NCBI RefSeq assembly: GCF_023822005.2
Contig: NZ_CP098806.1
Location: 5,082,501-5,146,500, forward strand
Source: Dyadobacter fanqingshengii
GTDB taxonomy: Bacteria; Bacteroidota; Bacteroidia; Cytophagales; Spirosomataceae
DNA length: 64,000 nt
Direction of reading: 5' to 3'
In this document: positions 46,450 through 56,095 of the stretch, piece by piece
How positions within the stretch are numbered: the stretch's first letter is position 1
How the letters are laid out: every line of letters starts with the position of its first letter
Position numbers and translations under genes: made by a program
Notes under the pieces: model-generated
What the model was told of the DNA's origin: nothing
Databases searched by the model: none
The model's input: only the letters and a program-made list of their open reading frames with translations

Positions 46450-49400
46450 ATGATCCCAATTTATCTTAAAATAAAAGGTCTGTATTCTTACCAGACCGAG
46501 CAGGAAATCCATTTCAGTGCATTGACGGATGCGGCGTTGTTCGGCATTTTTGGCCCAGTAGGAAGCGGGAAATCATCCATTCTCGAAGCGATCACGTTTG
46601 CATTGTACGGCGACACCGAGCGGCTCAACAAGTCGGGTGACGACCGCACTTATAATATGATGAACCTGCGTTCGGATGAATTAATCATTGATTTTGAATG
46701 CATTGCAGGAAAAAACGCAGAACGTTACAGGTTCACCGTTCGCGGAAAGCGCAATAGCAAAAATTTTAAGGATGTAAAAACATTTGACCGGCGCGGCTAT
46801 ATCTGGCAGGACGAAAACTGGGTGCCATTGCCTGAAACTGAAAACGCTGAAAGCATTATCGGGCTGAGTTACGATAATTTCCGCAGGACCATCATCATTC
46901 CCCAAGGCCGTTTTCAGGAATTTATCGAGCTGAGAGATGCCGACCGCACGCGGATGATGAAAGAACTTTTCCAGCTCGAAAAGTACGATCTGAGCCGCAA
47001 TGTTGGATCATTAAGCAAACAAAATGACCTTTCCGTTTCTAATGTAGACGGCCAGTTGACAGGCTTAGGCGAAGTGACGGGTGAAATGGTGGCGGCAGAA
47101 GAAAAGCGGCGGGAAGAAGTCAGGGTAGAGATCGGGAAAGTCAGCGAAGAATTACGCATGCAAACTGAACTGGAAGCAGCATTTCAAAAATTGAAATTGA
47201 CGGCTGAAAAAGTGCAGTTACTGCAAACGCAATTGCAGGCAATGGAAACCGAGCGCCCCCAAATGGAGGAACGCGAGGCAATATTGAAGATCTTTGAAAC
47301 TTGCTCTTTACATTTCAAATCGATTCTGGATCAAAAGAATTCACTCAATGCCAGCATTATCCGCGACCAGAAAATCTTTGAAAACAACAAAATCCGGCTG
47401 GATGAGCTAACGAAGCTAGCCGGGAAACAGCAGGAATTATTGACCCGCCTGCAACCGCAATACGAAAAGCGCGAGGATCTGCTGGATACGGCGGATGAAC
47501 TCGGAAAAATCATTCAAATCATTGATAACAGAGTTTCTGCTGCGAAAAGAAAAGAAGCATTAGCACGCGGAAATGAGCAATTGAAAGAAAAAGAAGCCTT
47601 CATAACGCAACTAACCAGGCAGAAGCGAGAGCAGGAATCGGAAAATGAGCGGCGGAAAAATGGGCTTTCTGATATTCAGGAAATCAGTGAGATCAAGGCC
47701 TGGTTTACAACTTGTGACGCGCTGATCGAGAGGCGGCAATCTGTAAAAACGGAAGCGGAAGCATTGCAAGCCGACATTACAGCGCAACAACAATTGCTTT
47801 ATGCCAAAATAGATGAAGTGAATACTGGCTTCGCGCTTAATCTTGTTGAGAATGCTTCATTAGAGGTTTTTCAGCAAGCTATTCAGTCTTTTTTAACCAA
47901 ATCAGAGGCAGAAACAAAAGAAAAAAATCGTGAATTGCTTTCGCTTCATACGAAACTTGCGTTGCATCAATATGCGGTTGCAATTGTGGACGGCGAGCCT
48001 TGTCCACTGTGCGGTTCGGAGCATCATCCCGCCATTTTACATGCTGATAATGTTGTTAATGAACAAATTAAAGTGGCTGAACATGCAGTTTCTAAATTAG
48101 CCGAAAAAGAAAAAGCCATTCGCGCATCACAAGCGCCCGTTGAAAGGATTTATAATCAAATCGACAATCTTGAAAAGCTGAAAGCGACGATTAAGCAGCG
48201 TTGGACAGATGCGAAAACACAAATAGACAAGCACGAGAAATCTTTCGTTTGGAATAAATTTGATAAAAATGACCGTTCAGGCTTTGAAAAGCATTTTGCA
48301 GAAATTACTAAAAATCAAGCGGAAATAAAGGAAGCGGAGGCGGCGATTAAGGCGTTGTCATCGAGGATTGAAGCTGAAAGTCTGGATAAAGCGGAAAAGA
48401 TCGAAAAGCCGTTGCAAAGCTTGAAAGACGAGATTCTACGGTTTGAGAACACAGTGGCAACATTAGCAGGCCAACTTCAAAAAGTGAATCTGGTCGAATT
48501 CCAAGAACAGCCCAAAGAACTAATTTTAGAAAAAATAGCAGCGTTTGAAAATAGTTACAAAGAGATAACCAGCCTTTTTGAGCAATCGGAAAAGGATCTG
48601 GACGCGGTTCAGAAAGAAAAAGATATGCTTTCCGGCTCTCAGGGAACGTTAAAAACAACATTGGATTCCAATCAGCGTGATCTTGCCGATGTGCAAATCA
48701 ATATTGAAGCGCAGTTGAAAGCATTCGATTTTGAATCGGAGCAACAGGTGAAGGAAATCCTGCAAAAGCCCATTCATATTGATTCCGAAAGAAAAGCGAT
48801 CGAAACATTTAAATATGCGTTGGATACGACGTCGCGGGATCTGGGAAATCTTTTGAAGGAAAATACAGAACATCAATATGACCCTAAGCAGCACGAAACG
48901 GTCATTCAAGCCAAAGAAATTTTGACGGAAAGCCTCCATGCATTTCGCAAAGAAGAAGGCGGATTGGACAGGTTATTGAAAAAAATGGCCGAAGATCTGG
49001 CGAAAAAGGCCGCATTACTAACTGAAAAAGCACGTTTACAATTGCGCAAAGAACATTTGGACGATCTCACCAAGTTGTTTCGTTCCAGTGGTTTTGTGGA
49101 TTATGCGTCGAGCATTTATTTGCAAAATCTGATTCAGGCTGCCAATCATCGCTTCCACCAAATGACGCACCAGCAACTGCATTTAGAGTTGGGCGAAGGC
49201 AATAGTTTTTGGGTTAGGGATCTCCTGAATGGCGGACATTTGCGTTTGCTTAAAACCTTATCCGGCGGACAGAAATTTCAGGCTGCATTGTCGCTTGCAT
49301 TGGCTTTGGCGGATCACATTCACGTCAGGAATGGCTCGAAACACAACTTTTTCTTCCTCGACGAGGGTTTCGGTTCGCTGGACAAAAATGCATTACAGAC

Positions 49401-49548
49401 CGTTTTTGAAACATTAAAATCATTGCGAAAAGAGAACCGCATTGTCGGCATCATCAGTCACGTCGAGGACCTGCAACAGGAAATCCAGACGTATCTGAGC
49501 ATTGAAGAAAGCGAAGAAGGAAGCCGGATCATTCCAAGTTGGAAGTAA
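46450..49548 (+). CDS. sbcC: SbcC-type SMC-like exonuclease ATPase
   Basis: A protein of 1032 residues. Walker A is GPVGSGKSS at 35-43, a zinc hook CPLCGSEHHP lies at about C518/C521 between two long coiled coils, the ABC signature is LSGGQKF near 938-943 and Walker B is FFFLDEGFGSLD near 965-976. With the SbcD nuclease it opens hairpins and processes DNA ends. The sbcD gene, which normally precedes sbcC, is absent here and must be elsewhere. Its only operon partner is the GH3 family gene. Confidence 0.94.
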   Translation: MIPIYLKIKGLYSYQTEQEIHFSALTDAALFGIFGPVGSGKSSILEAITFALYGDTERLNKSGDDRTYNMMNLRSDELIIDFECIAGKNAERYRFTVRGKRNSKNFKDVKTFDRRGYIWQDENWVPLPETENAESIIGLSYDNFRRTIIIPQGRFQEFIELRDADRTRMMKELFQLEKYDLSRNVGSLSKQNDLSVSNVDGQLTGLGEVTGEMVAAEEKRREEVRVEIGKVSEELRMQTELEAAFQKLKLTAEKVQLLQTQLQAMETERPQMEEREAILKIFETCSLHFKSILDQKNSLNASIIRDQKIFENNKIRLDELTKLAGKQQELLTRLQPQYEKREDLLDTADELGKIIQIIDNRVSAAKRKEALARGNEQLKEKEAFITQLTRQKREQESENERRKNGLSDIQEISEIKAWFTTCDALIERRQSVKTEAEALQADITAQQQLLYAKIDEVNTGFALNLVENASLEVFQQAIQSFLTKSEAETKEKNRELLSLHTKLALHQYAVAIVDGEPCPLCGSEHHPAILHADNVVNEQIKVAEHAVSKLAEKEKAIRASQAPVERIYNQIDNLEKLKATIKQRWTDAKTQIDKHEKSFVWNKFDKNDRSGFEKHFAEITKNQAEIKEAEAAIKALSSRIEAESLDKAEKIEKPLQSLKDEILRFENTVATLAGQLQKVNLVEFQEQPKELILEKIAAFENSYKEITSLFEQSEKDLDAVQKEKDMLSGSQGTLKTTLDSNQRDLADVQINIEAQLKAFDFESEQQVKEILQKPIHIDSERKAIETFKYALDTTSRDLGNLLKENTEHQYDPKQHETVIQAKEILTESLHAFRKEEGGLDRLLKKMAEDLAKKAALLTEKARLQLRKEHLDDLTKLFRSSGFVDYASSIYLQNLIQAANHRFHQMTHQQLHLELGEGNSFWVRDLLNGGHLRLLKTLSGGQKFQAALSLALALADHIHVRNGSKHNFFFLDEGFGSLDKNALQTVFETLKSLRKENRIVGIISHVEDLQQEIQTYLSIEESEEGSRIIPSWK

Positions 49549-49573
49549 TCCGGCCTGCTCAGTGTAACGATGT

Positions 49574-50683
49574 TTAAAACCAGCGACTCACGCTGAACGA
49601 GATCAGGTAATCTGCAAATGCAGCGTCACCGTGTGCTTTGCCGGTAACATCCTGCTTGTCAGCATAGCTTTTTGTCCGGTTGCGATATAGCGCGATAGGA
49701 ACGGACAGCGAAGCTGAAAATTTATTTTTGATGTAAGCAACACCGGGTTCGCCGGAAATTACGTAGCCCGGACGACGGTAACCTTTGCTGCTGCCGATCA
49801 GATCATCTGAAGGAACACCTTCGGCACGGCCGCCCAGCAAAACAGAAAATCCGCCGCCTAGCGCCTGGCTCACACCAAGTCGGGCTGCAAACTGGTCCAC
49901 AGCAGCGAAATAGCCAACAATCGGATCAATTGTGGCCGATTGCGGGTTGCGGTTCACGCCGTTATGCTCTTTGGGATTGGACAAATAAAAACCATTGAAA
50001 TAAAGCGCGGTTTTGGGAGTAAAGGAAACATATCCCTGCGTTTCGAGGAAAAATCCCACTGCGCCGTCGCCGAGTTGAATAGACTGGTCAACCGGTTTTA
50101 CGATCGTGTAATCGTTGCCTTCTTTGTCCAGTTTGTGAAATTCGCCTTCCACAGCTTTGTCGCCCGTAGGCAGTTTGATTCCACCGCCAATCGCCATATT
50201 GAATTTTGGCATTTTCAATGGGTCTCTTAACCAGTAACTGGTCGAAATTCTTAAATCCCCGATTCCTTTCGAGCTCGTATGAAAGCGCTTTTGTTCCGGA
50301 TTGGATGCAACCGGGTTACCATAATGTTCGTATAGAGACGAGCGGTCATTGTGCTGAACGGGCAATGTTACCGAAATAGACCAGCGCATATTTGGCTGAT
50401 AAGTGAGACCTAAATCCAGCGCATGCGCCACATTGATTACCTCGGTTCCTTGCTCCACACGCTCTTTTTCTTCATGGTCGCCTCGGAAATGTTTGTATGA
50501 CCTGAAAAAACGATATCCAGCATTAACCTGGAATTTGCCATTTTGTTGTTTAAAGAAATCAGCAGAAGTTGCGCCGGCATGGCTCATGCCGCGAATGGCC
50601 ACACACCCTTGTGCGAAAGCATTGTTTGTCACTTGCGTGATGCAAAGGCACACCAAAAATAGAATTGTAAATATCTTTTTCAT
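49574..50683 (-). CDS. Outer-membrane beta-barrel protein of unknown function
   Basis: A protein of 369 residues from the ATG at 50683, where a signal peptide begins (MKKIFTILFLVCLCITQ, cleavage near AFAQ). The mature part starts with GCVAIRGMSHAG and continues with alternating aromatic strands (FQVNAGYRFFRSYKHF, WSISVTLPVQHNDRSS, FNMAIGGGIKLPTGDKA) ending YLISFSVSRWF, a classic C-terminal barrel strand. The style resembles outer-membrane transporter-like barrels often tied to metal or aromatic handling. The membrane gene 90 bases upstream on the same strand is its likely partner. Confidence 0.72.
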   Translation of the reverse strand: MKKIFTILFLVCLCITQVTNNAFAQGCVAIRGMSHAGATSADFFKQQNGKFQVNAGYRFFRSYKHFRGDHEEKERVEQGTEVINVAHALDLGLTYQPNMRWSISVTLPVQHNDRSSLYEHYGNPVASNPEQKRFHTSSKGIGDLRISTSYWLRDPLKMPKFNMAIGGGIKLPTGDKAVEGEFHKLDKEGNDYTIVKPVDQSIQLGDGAVGFFLETQGYVSFTPKTALYFNGFYLSNPKEHNGVNRNPQSATIDPIVGYFAAVDQFAARLGVSQALGGGFSVLLGGRAEGVPSDDLIGSSKGYRRPGYVISGEPGVAYIKNKFSASLSVPIALYRNRTKSYADKQDVTGKAHGDAAFADYLISFSVSRWF

Positions 50684-50773
50684 TGATCTTAATTTTTCAG
50701 ATTGTAAAATGGAACATAGCAGCAGCATTTCCGGGTAGGAAGCTGAGCCAGAGTTATATTTAATTTTGAAGAA

Positions 50774-51379
50774 TTAAGAATGTTCGGGTGGGGGAGATTC
50801 GAACGAACGCGGGGAAGATCTGAGTAAGGCGGTGTGGTCCCGGAAAGAAACCAGATTGGCCAGCGGAATGGATTCGCAAGCTAGCTCGGACCGGGTTTCA
50901 ACAGGCAAATAACTTTTTACCAAGTCATTAAGCAATTTTAATGCGCGTTCGGATGGTGACTTCTTACTTTTATCGCTGTCCGACAAATCATTCATACTGC
51001 CCGCTAGCTCAAAGAACCGTTCACGCGCAGACGAGTTGGACTGCAATGTCACGAACAGGGTGTCATTCACGATTTTCTGGTGAACAATGTTATAAAACCC
51101 ACCGTCTTTTTTGACAAGACCGGCCGTTCCGTCTTCATTTTCCCACGAGGTTGTGTAAGGGAGTGAAGGAGCAGGGAGTGCTAAAATTTCGCGTTTTGAG
51201 GCTATTTCGGATGTTTCCGCTGTTTCAAATTCTTTATCAAAACATAGCACGGCAATCGCAAGTCCAAACGTGTTGTACAAGAGTAAACCTAGAAGTGCTA
51301 TGGATAGAAGTCTTTTCAAAAAGTCTAAATTTTTCCAAAAATAGTATAGTATTTCCGATTTAACGGTATGGATTCGCAT
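50774..51379 (-). CDS. Single-pass membrane protein of unknown function
   Basis: A protein of 201 residues. One hydrophobic helix (about residues 23-45, LLSIALLGLLLYNTFGLAIAVLC) anchors an extracytoplasmic domain (TSWENEDGTAGLVKKDGGFY, IVNDTLFVTLQSNSSARERFF) with a proline-rich tail (SFESPPPEHS). I do not recognise it. It precedes the outer-membrane barrel gene and probably shares its transcript; its start is divergent from the next gene. Confidence 0.65.
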   Translation of the reverse strand: MRIHTVKSEILYYFWKNLDFLKRLLSIALLGLLLYNTFGLAIAVLCFDKEFETAETSEIASKREILALPAPSLPYTTSWENEDGTAGLVKKDGGFYNIVHQKIVNDTLFVTLQSNSSARERFFELAGSMNDLSDSDKSKKSPSERALKLLNDLVKSYLPVETRSELACESIPLANLVSFRDHTALLRSSPRSFESPPPEHS

Positions 51380-51435
51380 TTAAAATCAGGTAACAGGTGT
51401 AAACGCAGCCTGTTATTGAATGTAACATTAAAATG

Positions 51436-51443
51436 TATATTTG
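51436..51443 (+). promoter_or_regulatory. Bacteroidota -7 element for the polytopic membrane protein gene
   Basis: TATATTTG matches TAnnTTTG and lies 26 bases before the ATG at 51470. It falls inside an upstream extension of the frame to 51368 and so argues for the later start. Confidence 0.55.
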
Positions 51444-51469
51444 GGTACAATTTGCTCTTTACAAAGTTT

Positions 51470-52669
51470 ATGCTTTTCGAAAATTTCTACGAGTCTTTCT
51501 GTTCCTGGTCAGAAGCGAAATTATCCGACAGAGACTGGTTATTGAAGTTAACATTATTTGCGGTTTTAATTTCTCTATTTCTCGCATTTCCGCCGTATTC
51601 ATTGCTCGTATCACATCTGAAAACCAATGGGGTTAAGCTGGATGCATGGGTTTTTATCCAAAACCAGGCGCAGGATTTGTTTCATCCAAGAGACATGGAT
51701 TACGACGTCCGGCGCGAAAACATGATCCTGAGATGGACATTGCCATTCCTGTCGTTCATCACAAATCACAATGTTGTGCTGATCCTCATTGCACAGGCAT
51801 TTTGCGGCATACTTTTCCTTTATAACATTGGCAGATACGTTTTCCGGATTTCGGCGGATAAGGTCATCACAGGTTTTCTCGTATTGGCCATTGCCAACAT
51901 TTTCGTCAGTGTATGGACATTTGCTGACGTTCATGGATATGGTGATGGTTTTGCGTATTTCTTCCTGTTAACCGCACTGCTGAGCCGTAATGTATTTGTC
52001 ACATTTATCTCCTTACAAATCGCCTTTTTCACGGATGAGCGCGCGGTTGTTGCTGGCGGTTATCTACTGCTTTGGTGGATCGTAGTGAAAGCCTATGAAA
52101 AGCAGGATTTTAGCCTGCTCGGAATGATTAAGGCTGGATTGTTTGGCGAGAGCGCCGTGGTATGGATTGCCTGGTTATGCTATTTCGGAGTTCGCAACTA
52201 TGTTCTGGCAACGTATTTCCCCAATCACAGTTACTCCACGATCGGGACGCCTGTGTTGTTTGCAAATGCGCATAGGAATGGGCTCGGGAGCAGCATTTGG
52301 TCGGCATTTGAGGGGACTTGGCTTTTGATGGGAAGCGCACTGCTTGCACTATTTCTGACCAGGCGTTACTGGCTTATTGCGGCGCTTTTTATTGGCTTCG
52401 CAGTGCTCCTGGCGACCGGCATTTACGTGCATGATATCGACCGAGCTCTGTCTTATGGGTTTCCATTTATCCTGGCGGCTTTTTTTATTTTATATCAAAC
52501 CGCATCGGAGGCTTCCCTAAGGCTGATCCTTTTCTTCACAATGATTATTTGCGTCGTACACCCGCAGGTTTTTTATATGGGTTATAACAAGATTTTGTGG
52601 CTGGAACCGCTGCCCGTGAAAGCGTTCATGTTACTTGACAAAATGATGTCCTGGAATATGTTCAGCTGA
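51470..52669 (+). CDS. Polytopic membrane protein, possible GT-C-type glycosyltransferase
   Basis: A protein of 399 residues with about ten hydrophobic helices. The first helix (LTLFAVLISLFLAFPPYSLLV) is followed by a polar loop with acidic and arginine residues (LFHPRDMDYDVRRENMILRW), and later come FADVHGYGDGFAYFF and FFTDERAVVAGGYLLLWW. A long acidic first external loop before a multi-helix body is typical of GT-C lipid-sugar transferases; this is an inference from layout only and no family signature was recognised. It sits 250 bases before an amino-sugar gene run and may act in the same pathway. Confidence 0.6.
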   Translation: MLFENFYESFCSWSEAKLSDRDWLLKLTLFAVLISLFLAFPPYSLLVSHLKTNGVKLDAWVFIQNQAQDLFHPRDMDYDVRRENMILRWTLPFLSFITNHNVVLILIAQAFCGILFLYNIGRYVFRISADKVITGFLVLAIANIFVSVWTFADVHGYGDGFAYFFLLTALLSRNVFVTFISLQIAFFTDERAVVAGGYLLLWWIVVKAYEKQDFSLLGMIKAGLFGESAVVWIAWLCYFGVRNYVLATYFPNHSYSTIGTPVLFANAHRNGLGSSIWSAFEGTWLLMGSALLALFLTRRYWLIAALFIGFAVLLATGIYVHDIDRALSYGFPFILAAFFILYQTASEASLRLILFFTMIICVVHPQVFYMGYNKILWLEPLPVKAFMLLDKMMSWNMFS

Positions 52670-52919
52670 AACCAGCATGCGTTGATTACATGACAAAAAG
52701 AATAAGAAATTCTAATCAAAGAAGAACAATGTGTTTGACAATGATCGTAAGAGTTAGACTTTTGATGAATTAATTATTTTATATGAAAACATCATTTTTG
52801 CTAGCTGGTATTTTCGTATTTCAAAGAAAAATATATGTACTTTACTAAACGAATTATTGCTCAGGCGTACCTCAACGATATATTAACATAAAAAAACGCA
52901 AATTTTTGCAATCTTCTAT

Positions 52920-53306
52920 ATGCCGCTATTAGTTGAATTAAACACATTTAACACCGGTGCAGGCAATCTTACCGTATTCGAAAAGATTATCCCAGGCACA
53001 ATTAAACGTGTATTTTATATTTATGGTGCCGGTGAAACCCAGCGTGGCGGACACAGGCATCACAAGACCTGGAATGCCTTGATTTGTATTCACGGGAGCT
53101 GCCGGGTATATTCCAATGATGGAGAAAAAGAAGAATATTTTGTCCTCGATAATCCCATTTCCTGTCTGATTCTTGAACCGAAAGATTGGCACATTATGGA
53201 TTCATTTTCAGAAGACGCAATTCTGCTCGTGCTTTCGAACGAATACTACGACATTGCCGACTACATTGATGAACCGTACCTGATGAACCAGATCGTATCT
53301 CAATGA
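52920..53306 (+). CDS. dTDP-6-deoxy-4-keto-hexose 3,4-ketoisomerase (FdtA/QdtA/WxcM-like)
   Basis: A protein of 128 residues with the single cupin of the sugar 3,4-ketoisomerases: [20 protein letters not shown] (R42, G44, H45, H47, H48) and [28 protein letters not shown]. The family moves the keto group of dTDP-4-keto-6-deoxyglucose from C4 to C3, the step that allows 3-amination. Its stop overlaps the next start by 4 bases (ATGA). The product stereochemistry (galacto versus gluco) cannot be read. No N-acetyltransferase domain is fused, unlike some WxcM proteins. Confidence 0.9.
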   Translation: MPLLVELNTFNTGAGNLTVFEKIIPGTIKRVFYIYGAGETQRGGHRHHKTWNALICIHGSCRVYSNDGEKEEYFVLDNPISCLILEPKDWHIMDSFSEDAILLVLSNEYYDIADYIDEPYLMNQIVSQ

Positions 53307-54400
53307 TTCCTTTTTTGGATTTAAACGAGGTTAATGCGCCGTATTTGCAAGCCATTGAAGATGCCTCGTTTCGGGTGATCCGCTCTGGCTGGTATATTTT
53401 GGGAAATGAGCTAAAATCATTTGAAAACGCATTTGCAACTTACTGTGATGTAGCGCATTGCGTTGGCGTCGCCAATGGGCTTGATGCCATCACATTGATT
53501 TTGATGGCTTATGAATTTCCGGAAGAAAGCGAGGTGATCGTCCCGGCAAATACTTACATTGCTTCAGTATTACCGGTTGCTTATCTGGGTTTTAAACCAA
53601 TTTTTGTTGAGCCGGATCCCTTAACCATGCTTCTGGACCCGAAGCGGATTGCTGAAAATATCACTTCGAAAACAAGAGCCATCATTGCGGTTGACCTTTA
53701 CGGCCGGAGTTGTGAAATGGAACCCATTATGGCGCTGGCCAGGCAACACGGCTTGAAAGTAATTACGGATGCGGCACAGGCGCACGGAGCTGTTTATAAA
53801 AACAAAAGAACAGGCAGCATCGCCGACGCAACAGCATTCAGCTTTTACCCCACAAAAAACCTGGGCGCGCTTGGTGATGCGGGTGCCGTTACAACTGCCG
53901 ACGAAGCGCTAGCCGAAAGGATCAGATATTTGCGAAATTATGGCTCGCTTGTTCGGTATAGAAATGATTATCAAGGTGTTAACAGCCGCTTGGATGAAAT
54001 CCAGGCGGCCATATTGAATGTAAAGTTGCCTTTTCTGGATGTTGAAAATGATCGGAGAAGAGCAATTGCAGCACGTTATATCAGCGAAATCCATGTTAAA
54101 GATCTTGTTTTGCCACCAGCAGATCGCATTCAGGATGACGCCTGGCATTTGTTTGTAATCCGGCATCCCGATCGTTCCGCATTGATCGCGTATCTGGACG
54201 CCAATGGAATCCAGACGAATGTGCATTATCCCCTGCCCATTCATAAGCAACAGGCCTTTCAGGAATTCCGCGACTTACATCTGCCTATCACAGAAAGCAT
54301 TCATAACGAGGTGGTTAGTTTGCCCTTAAATGCTGTGCTGACGGACGAGGAGGTCACATACATCATTCAAACCGTTAATCAATTCGATTATCAGCAATGA
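53303..54400 (+). CDS. DegT/DnrJ/EryC1/StrS sugar aminotransferase (FdtB/QdtB-like)
   Basis: A protein of 365 residues. It starts [20 protein letters not shown], with [33 protein letters not shown] and the PLP lysine K185 in [17 protein letters not shown]. These match aminotransferases of 3-keto-6-deoxy sugars. With the ketoisomerase before it, it should make a dTDP-3-amino-3,6-dideoxyhexose. Both ends overlap neighbours by 4 bases, so the genes are translationally coupled. Confidence 0.93.
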   Translation: MIPFLDLNEVNAPYLQAIEDASFRVIRSGWYILGNELKSFENAFATYCDVAHCVGVANGLDAITLILMAYEFPEESEVIVPANTYIASVLPVAYLGFKPIFVEPDPLTMLLDPKRIAENITSKTRAIIAVDLYGRSCEMEPIMALARQHGLKVITDAAQAHGAVYKNKRTGSIADATAFSFYPTKNLGALGDAGAVTTADEALAERIRYLRNYGSLVRYRNDYQGVNSRLDEIQAAILNVKLPFLDVENDRRRAIAARYISEIHVKDLVLPPADRIQDDAWHLFVIRHPDRSALIAYLDANGIQTNVHYPLPIHKQQAFQEFRDLHLPITESIHNEVVSLPLNAVLTDEEVTYIIQTVNQFDYQQ

Positions 54401-55317
54401 AATTATCCGTCGTCATTCCGGTATATAACAGCGAAAAAACGATCAGGCCGCTCGTAGAAACCTTGCAATCCGCATTGTCGGAAGTGAGTTTTGAGATTGT
54501 GATGGTAAATGATGGTAGCAAAGACGGCTCGGAAAAAGTTTGCAAACAACTCGCCGAGCATTATTCCAATGTCCGATTTATCTCCTTGCGTCGAAATTAT
54601 GGTGAATTCAATGCGGTAATGTGCGGCATGAACTGGGCATACGGCGATTATTGCGTGATGATCGACGACGATTTTCAAAATCCTCCCGAAGAAATCCTGA
54701 AACTGATCAAAGTCGCGGAAACTGGTGATAATGATGTGGTTTACACCTATTATTCTAAAAAAGAACATTCAGTAGGGCGGAATTTGGGGAGCAAGCTGGT
54801 GAATTGGCTTACAAGTTATTTGTTGAACAAGCCCAAAGACCTTTACCTGTCCAGTTTTAAGTTGATAAGACAGGAGGTTGTGCAGGAAATTACAAAATAT
54901 AAGGGCCCGTATCCCTATATTGACGGGCTCATTTTCAGGATAACGAGGAACATTGGGACCGTTCAGGTTACACATTTGAAGCGCGAGGAAGGCATTTCCA
55001 ATTACACCTGGCAAAAGCTTATTTCGCTGTTTCTCAACATTTTATTTTGCTATTCATCCCTCCCTATCCGCATTTTTTTGCCAATAGGCCTGGGATTGTC
55101 TCTGTTTGGATTTGTGTTGCTTTCCTATCTCACAGTGCAATGGATCATCGGCCCGGACCCAAAAGGGTGGCAAGTGGTAACCGCAACATTAATCTCAATT
55201 GGTGGAATTCAATGTACGTTACTAAGTGTTTTGGGGGAATATATTGGTAAGAGTTTTATGGCGCAGAGTGGTCAGCCACAATATGTTATAAAATACAACA
55301 GCGCGGAAGTCGGATGA
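54397..55317 (+). CDS. Family 2 glycosyltransferase, polyprenyl-phosphate sugar transferase-like
   Basis: A protein of 306 residues: GT-A catalytic domain ([47 protein letters not shown]) followed by two C-terminal hydrophobic helices ([19 protein letters not shown] and [20 protein letters not shown]). This is the dolichol-phosphate-mannose-synthase/GtrB/ArnC layout, which transfers a sugar to a polyprenyl phosphate. It overlaps both neighbours by 4 bases, which points to transfer of the amino sugar made by the two preceding genes to the lipid carrier. Confidence 0.9.
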   Translation: MKLSVVIPVYNSEKTIRPLVETLQSALSEVSFEIVMVNDGSKDGSEKVCKQLAEHYSNVRFISLRRNYGEFNAVMCGMNWAYGDYCVMIDDDFQNPPEEILKLIKVAETGDNDVVYTYYSKKEHSVGRNLGSKLVNWLTSYLLNKPKDLYLSSFKLIRQEVVQEITKYKGPYPYIDGLIFRITRNIGTVQVTHLKREEGISNYTWQKLISLFLNILFCYSSLPIRIFLPIGLGLSLFGFVLLSYLTVQWIIGPDPKGWQVVTATLISIGGIQCTLLSVLGEYIGKSFMAQSGQPQYVIKYNSAEVG

Positions 55318-56084
55318 TCGGGAACAAACTGGAATACCAGCGTATGTACGAGGTGGAGCGTGCGCTCTGGTGGTATCAGGTGCTGCACGGGAAGGTCTTA
55401 AACAATATCAAAAAGCATTTCGGAGCCGAAAATCTGAACCTTCGTATTCTCGACGCTGCCTGTGGAACGGGCGGTTTATTGTCTTTTTTGCGGGACGCCG
55501 GATATGGTAATCTTACCGGATTTGATTACTCGCAACACGCCATCGATTTTTCCCGCGACCGGAACCTGAACGTTAGTTTTGGCGATCTGAAAAATGTCGA
55601 TGCCTTTCAGCCAGGTGAAACATTTGACGTAATCTCCTGCAATGACGCGCTTTATTTTCTCTCCGATGAAGAAATCATTCGGGCTTTAAATGCATTCAAA
55701 AAGAAGCTAAACAACAACGGGCTGATAATCATTAATATACATGCATTTGAAGCATTTTCAGGAACACATGACATTGCCGTAGGCAGTTTTAGGAGATTCG
55801 AGTTGAGCCAGTTCGAACATTACGCAAAGGCTGCCGGTTTGAGTATCAAGTGTAACACTTACTGGCCATTTGCATTATCATTGCCTATTTTGGCCGTTCG
55901 GCAGTGGCAGAATTATCAGATTCGTAAGCAGAAGATCGACGTCCAACATTTGGATTCCGATGTGAAATTTCCAGGTGCAATAATCAATTCGATATTGAGG
56001 GCAATCACCAAAACCGAGCAATTCATTATTCGAAAAGCACCGTTCGGCAGCTCGCTGTTTATGACAATGACTTCCAAAAAGTGA
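55314..56084 (+). CDS. Class I SAM-dependent methyltransferase of the amino-sugar cluster
   Basis: A protein of 256 residues. The SAM motif is LRILDAACGTGGLLSFL with LTGFDYSQHAIDFSRD and FDVISCNDALYFLSDEE after it. The N-terminus EYQRMYEVERALWWYQVLHGKVL belongs to a group of methyltransferases found beside lipid-linked glycosyltransferases. It may N-methylate the 3-amino sugar, as TylM1-type enzymes do, or methylate the lipid-bound product; the sequence does not decide. It starts in a 4-base overlap with the glycosyltransferase. Confidence 0.83.
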   Translation: MIGNKLEYQRMYEVERALWWYQVLHGKVLNNIKKHFGAENLNLRILDAACGTGGLLSFLRDAGYGNLTGFDYSQHAIDFSRDRNLNVSFGDLKNVDAFQPGETFDVISCNDALYFLSDEEIIRALNAFKKKLNNNGLIIINIHAFEAFSGTHDIAVGSFRRFELSQFEHYAKAAGLSIKCNTYWPFALSLPILAVRQWQNYQIRKQKIDVQHLDSDVKFPGAIINSILRAITKTEQFIIRKAPFGSSLFMTMTSKK

Positions 56085-56095
56085 TCAAAAACAGG

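Noticed and set aside
51368..51469. Upstream extension of the polytopic membrane protein
   Set aside because: It would place the promoter element TATATTTG inside the coding region and overlap the divergent gene's start, and the added residues are not signal- or helix-like.
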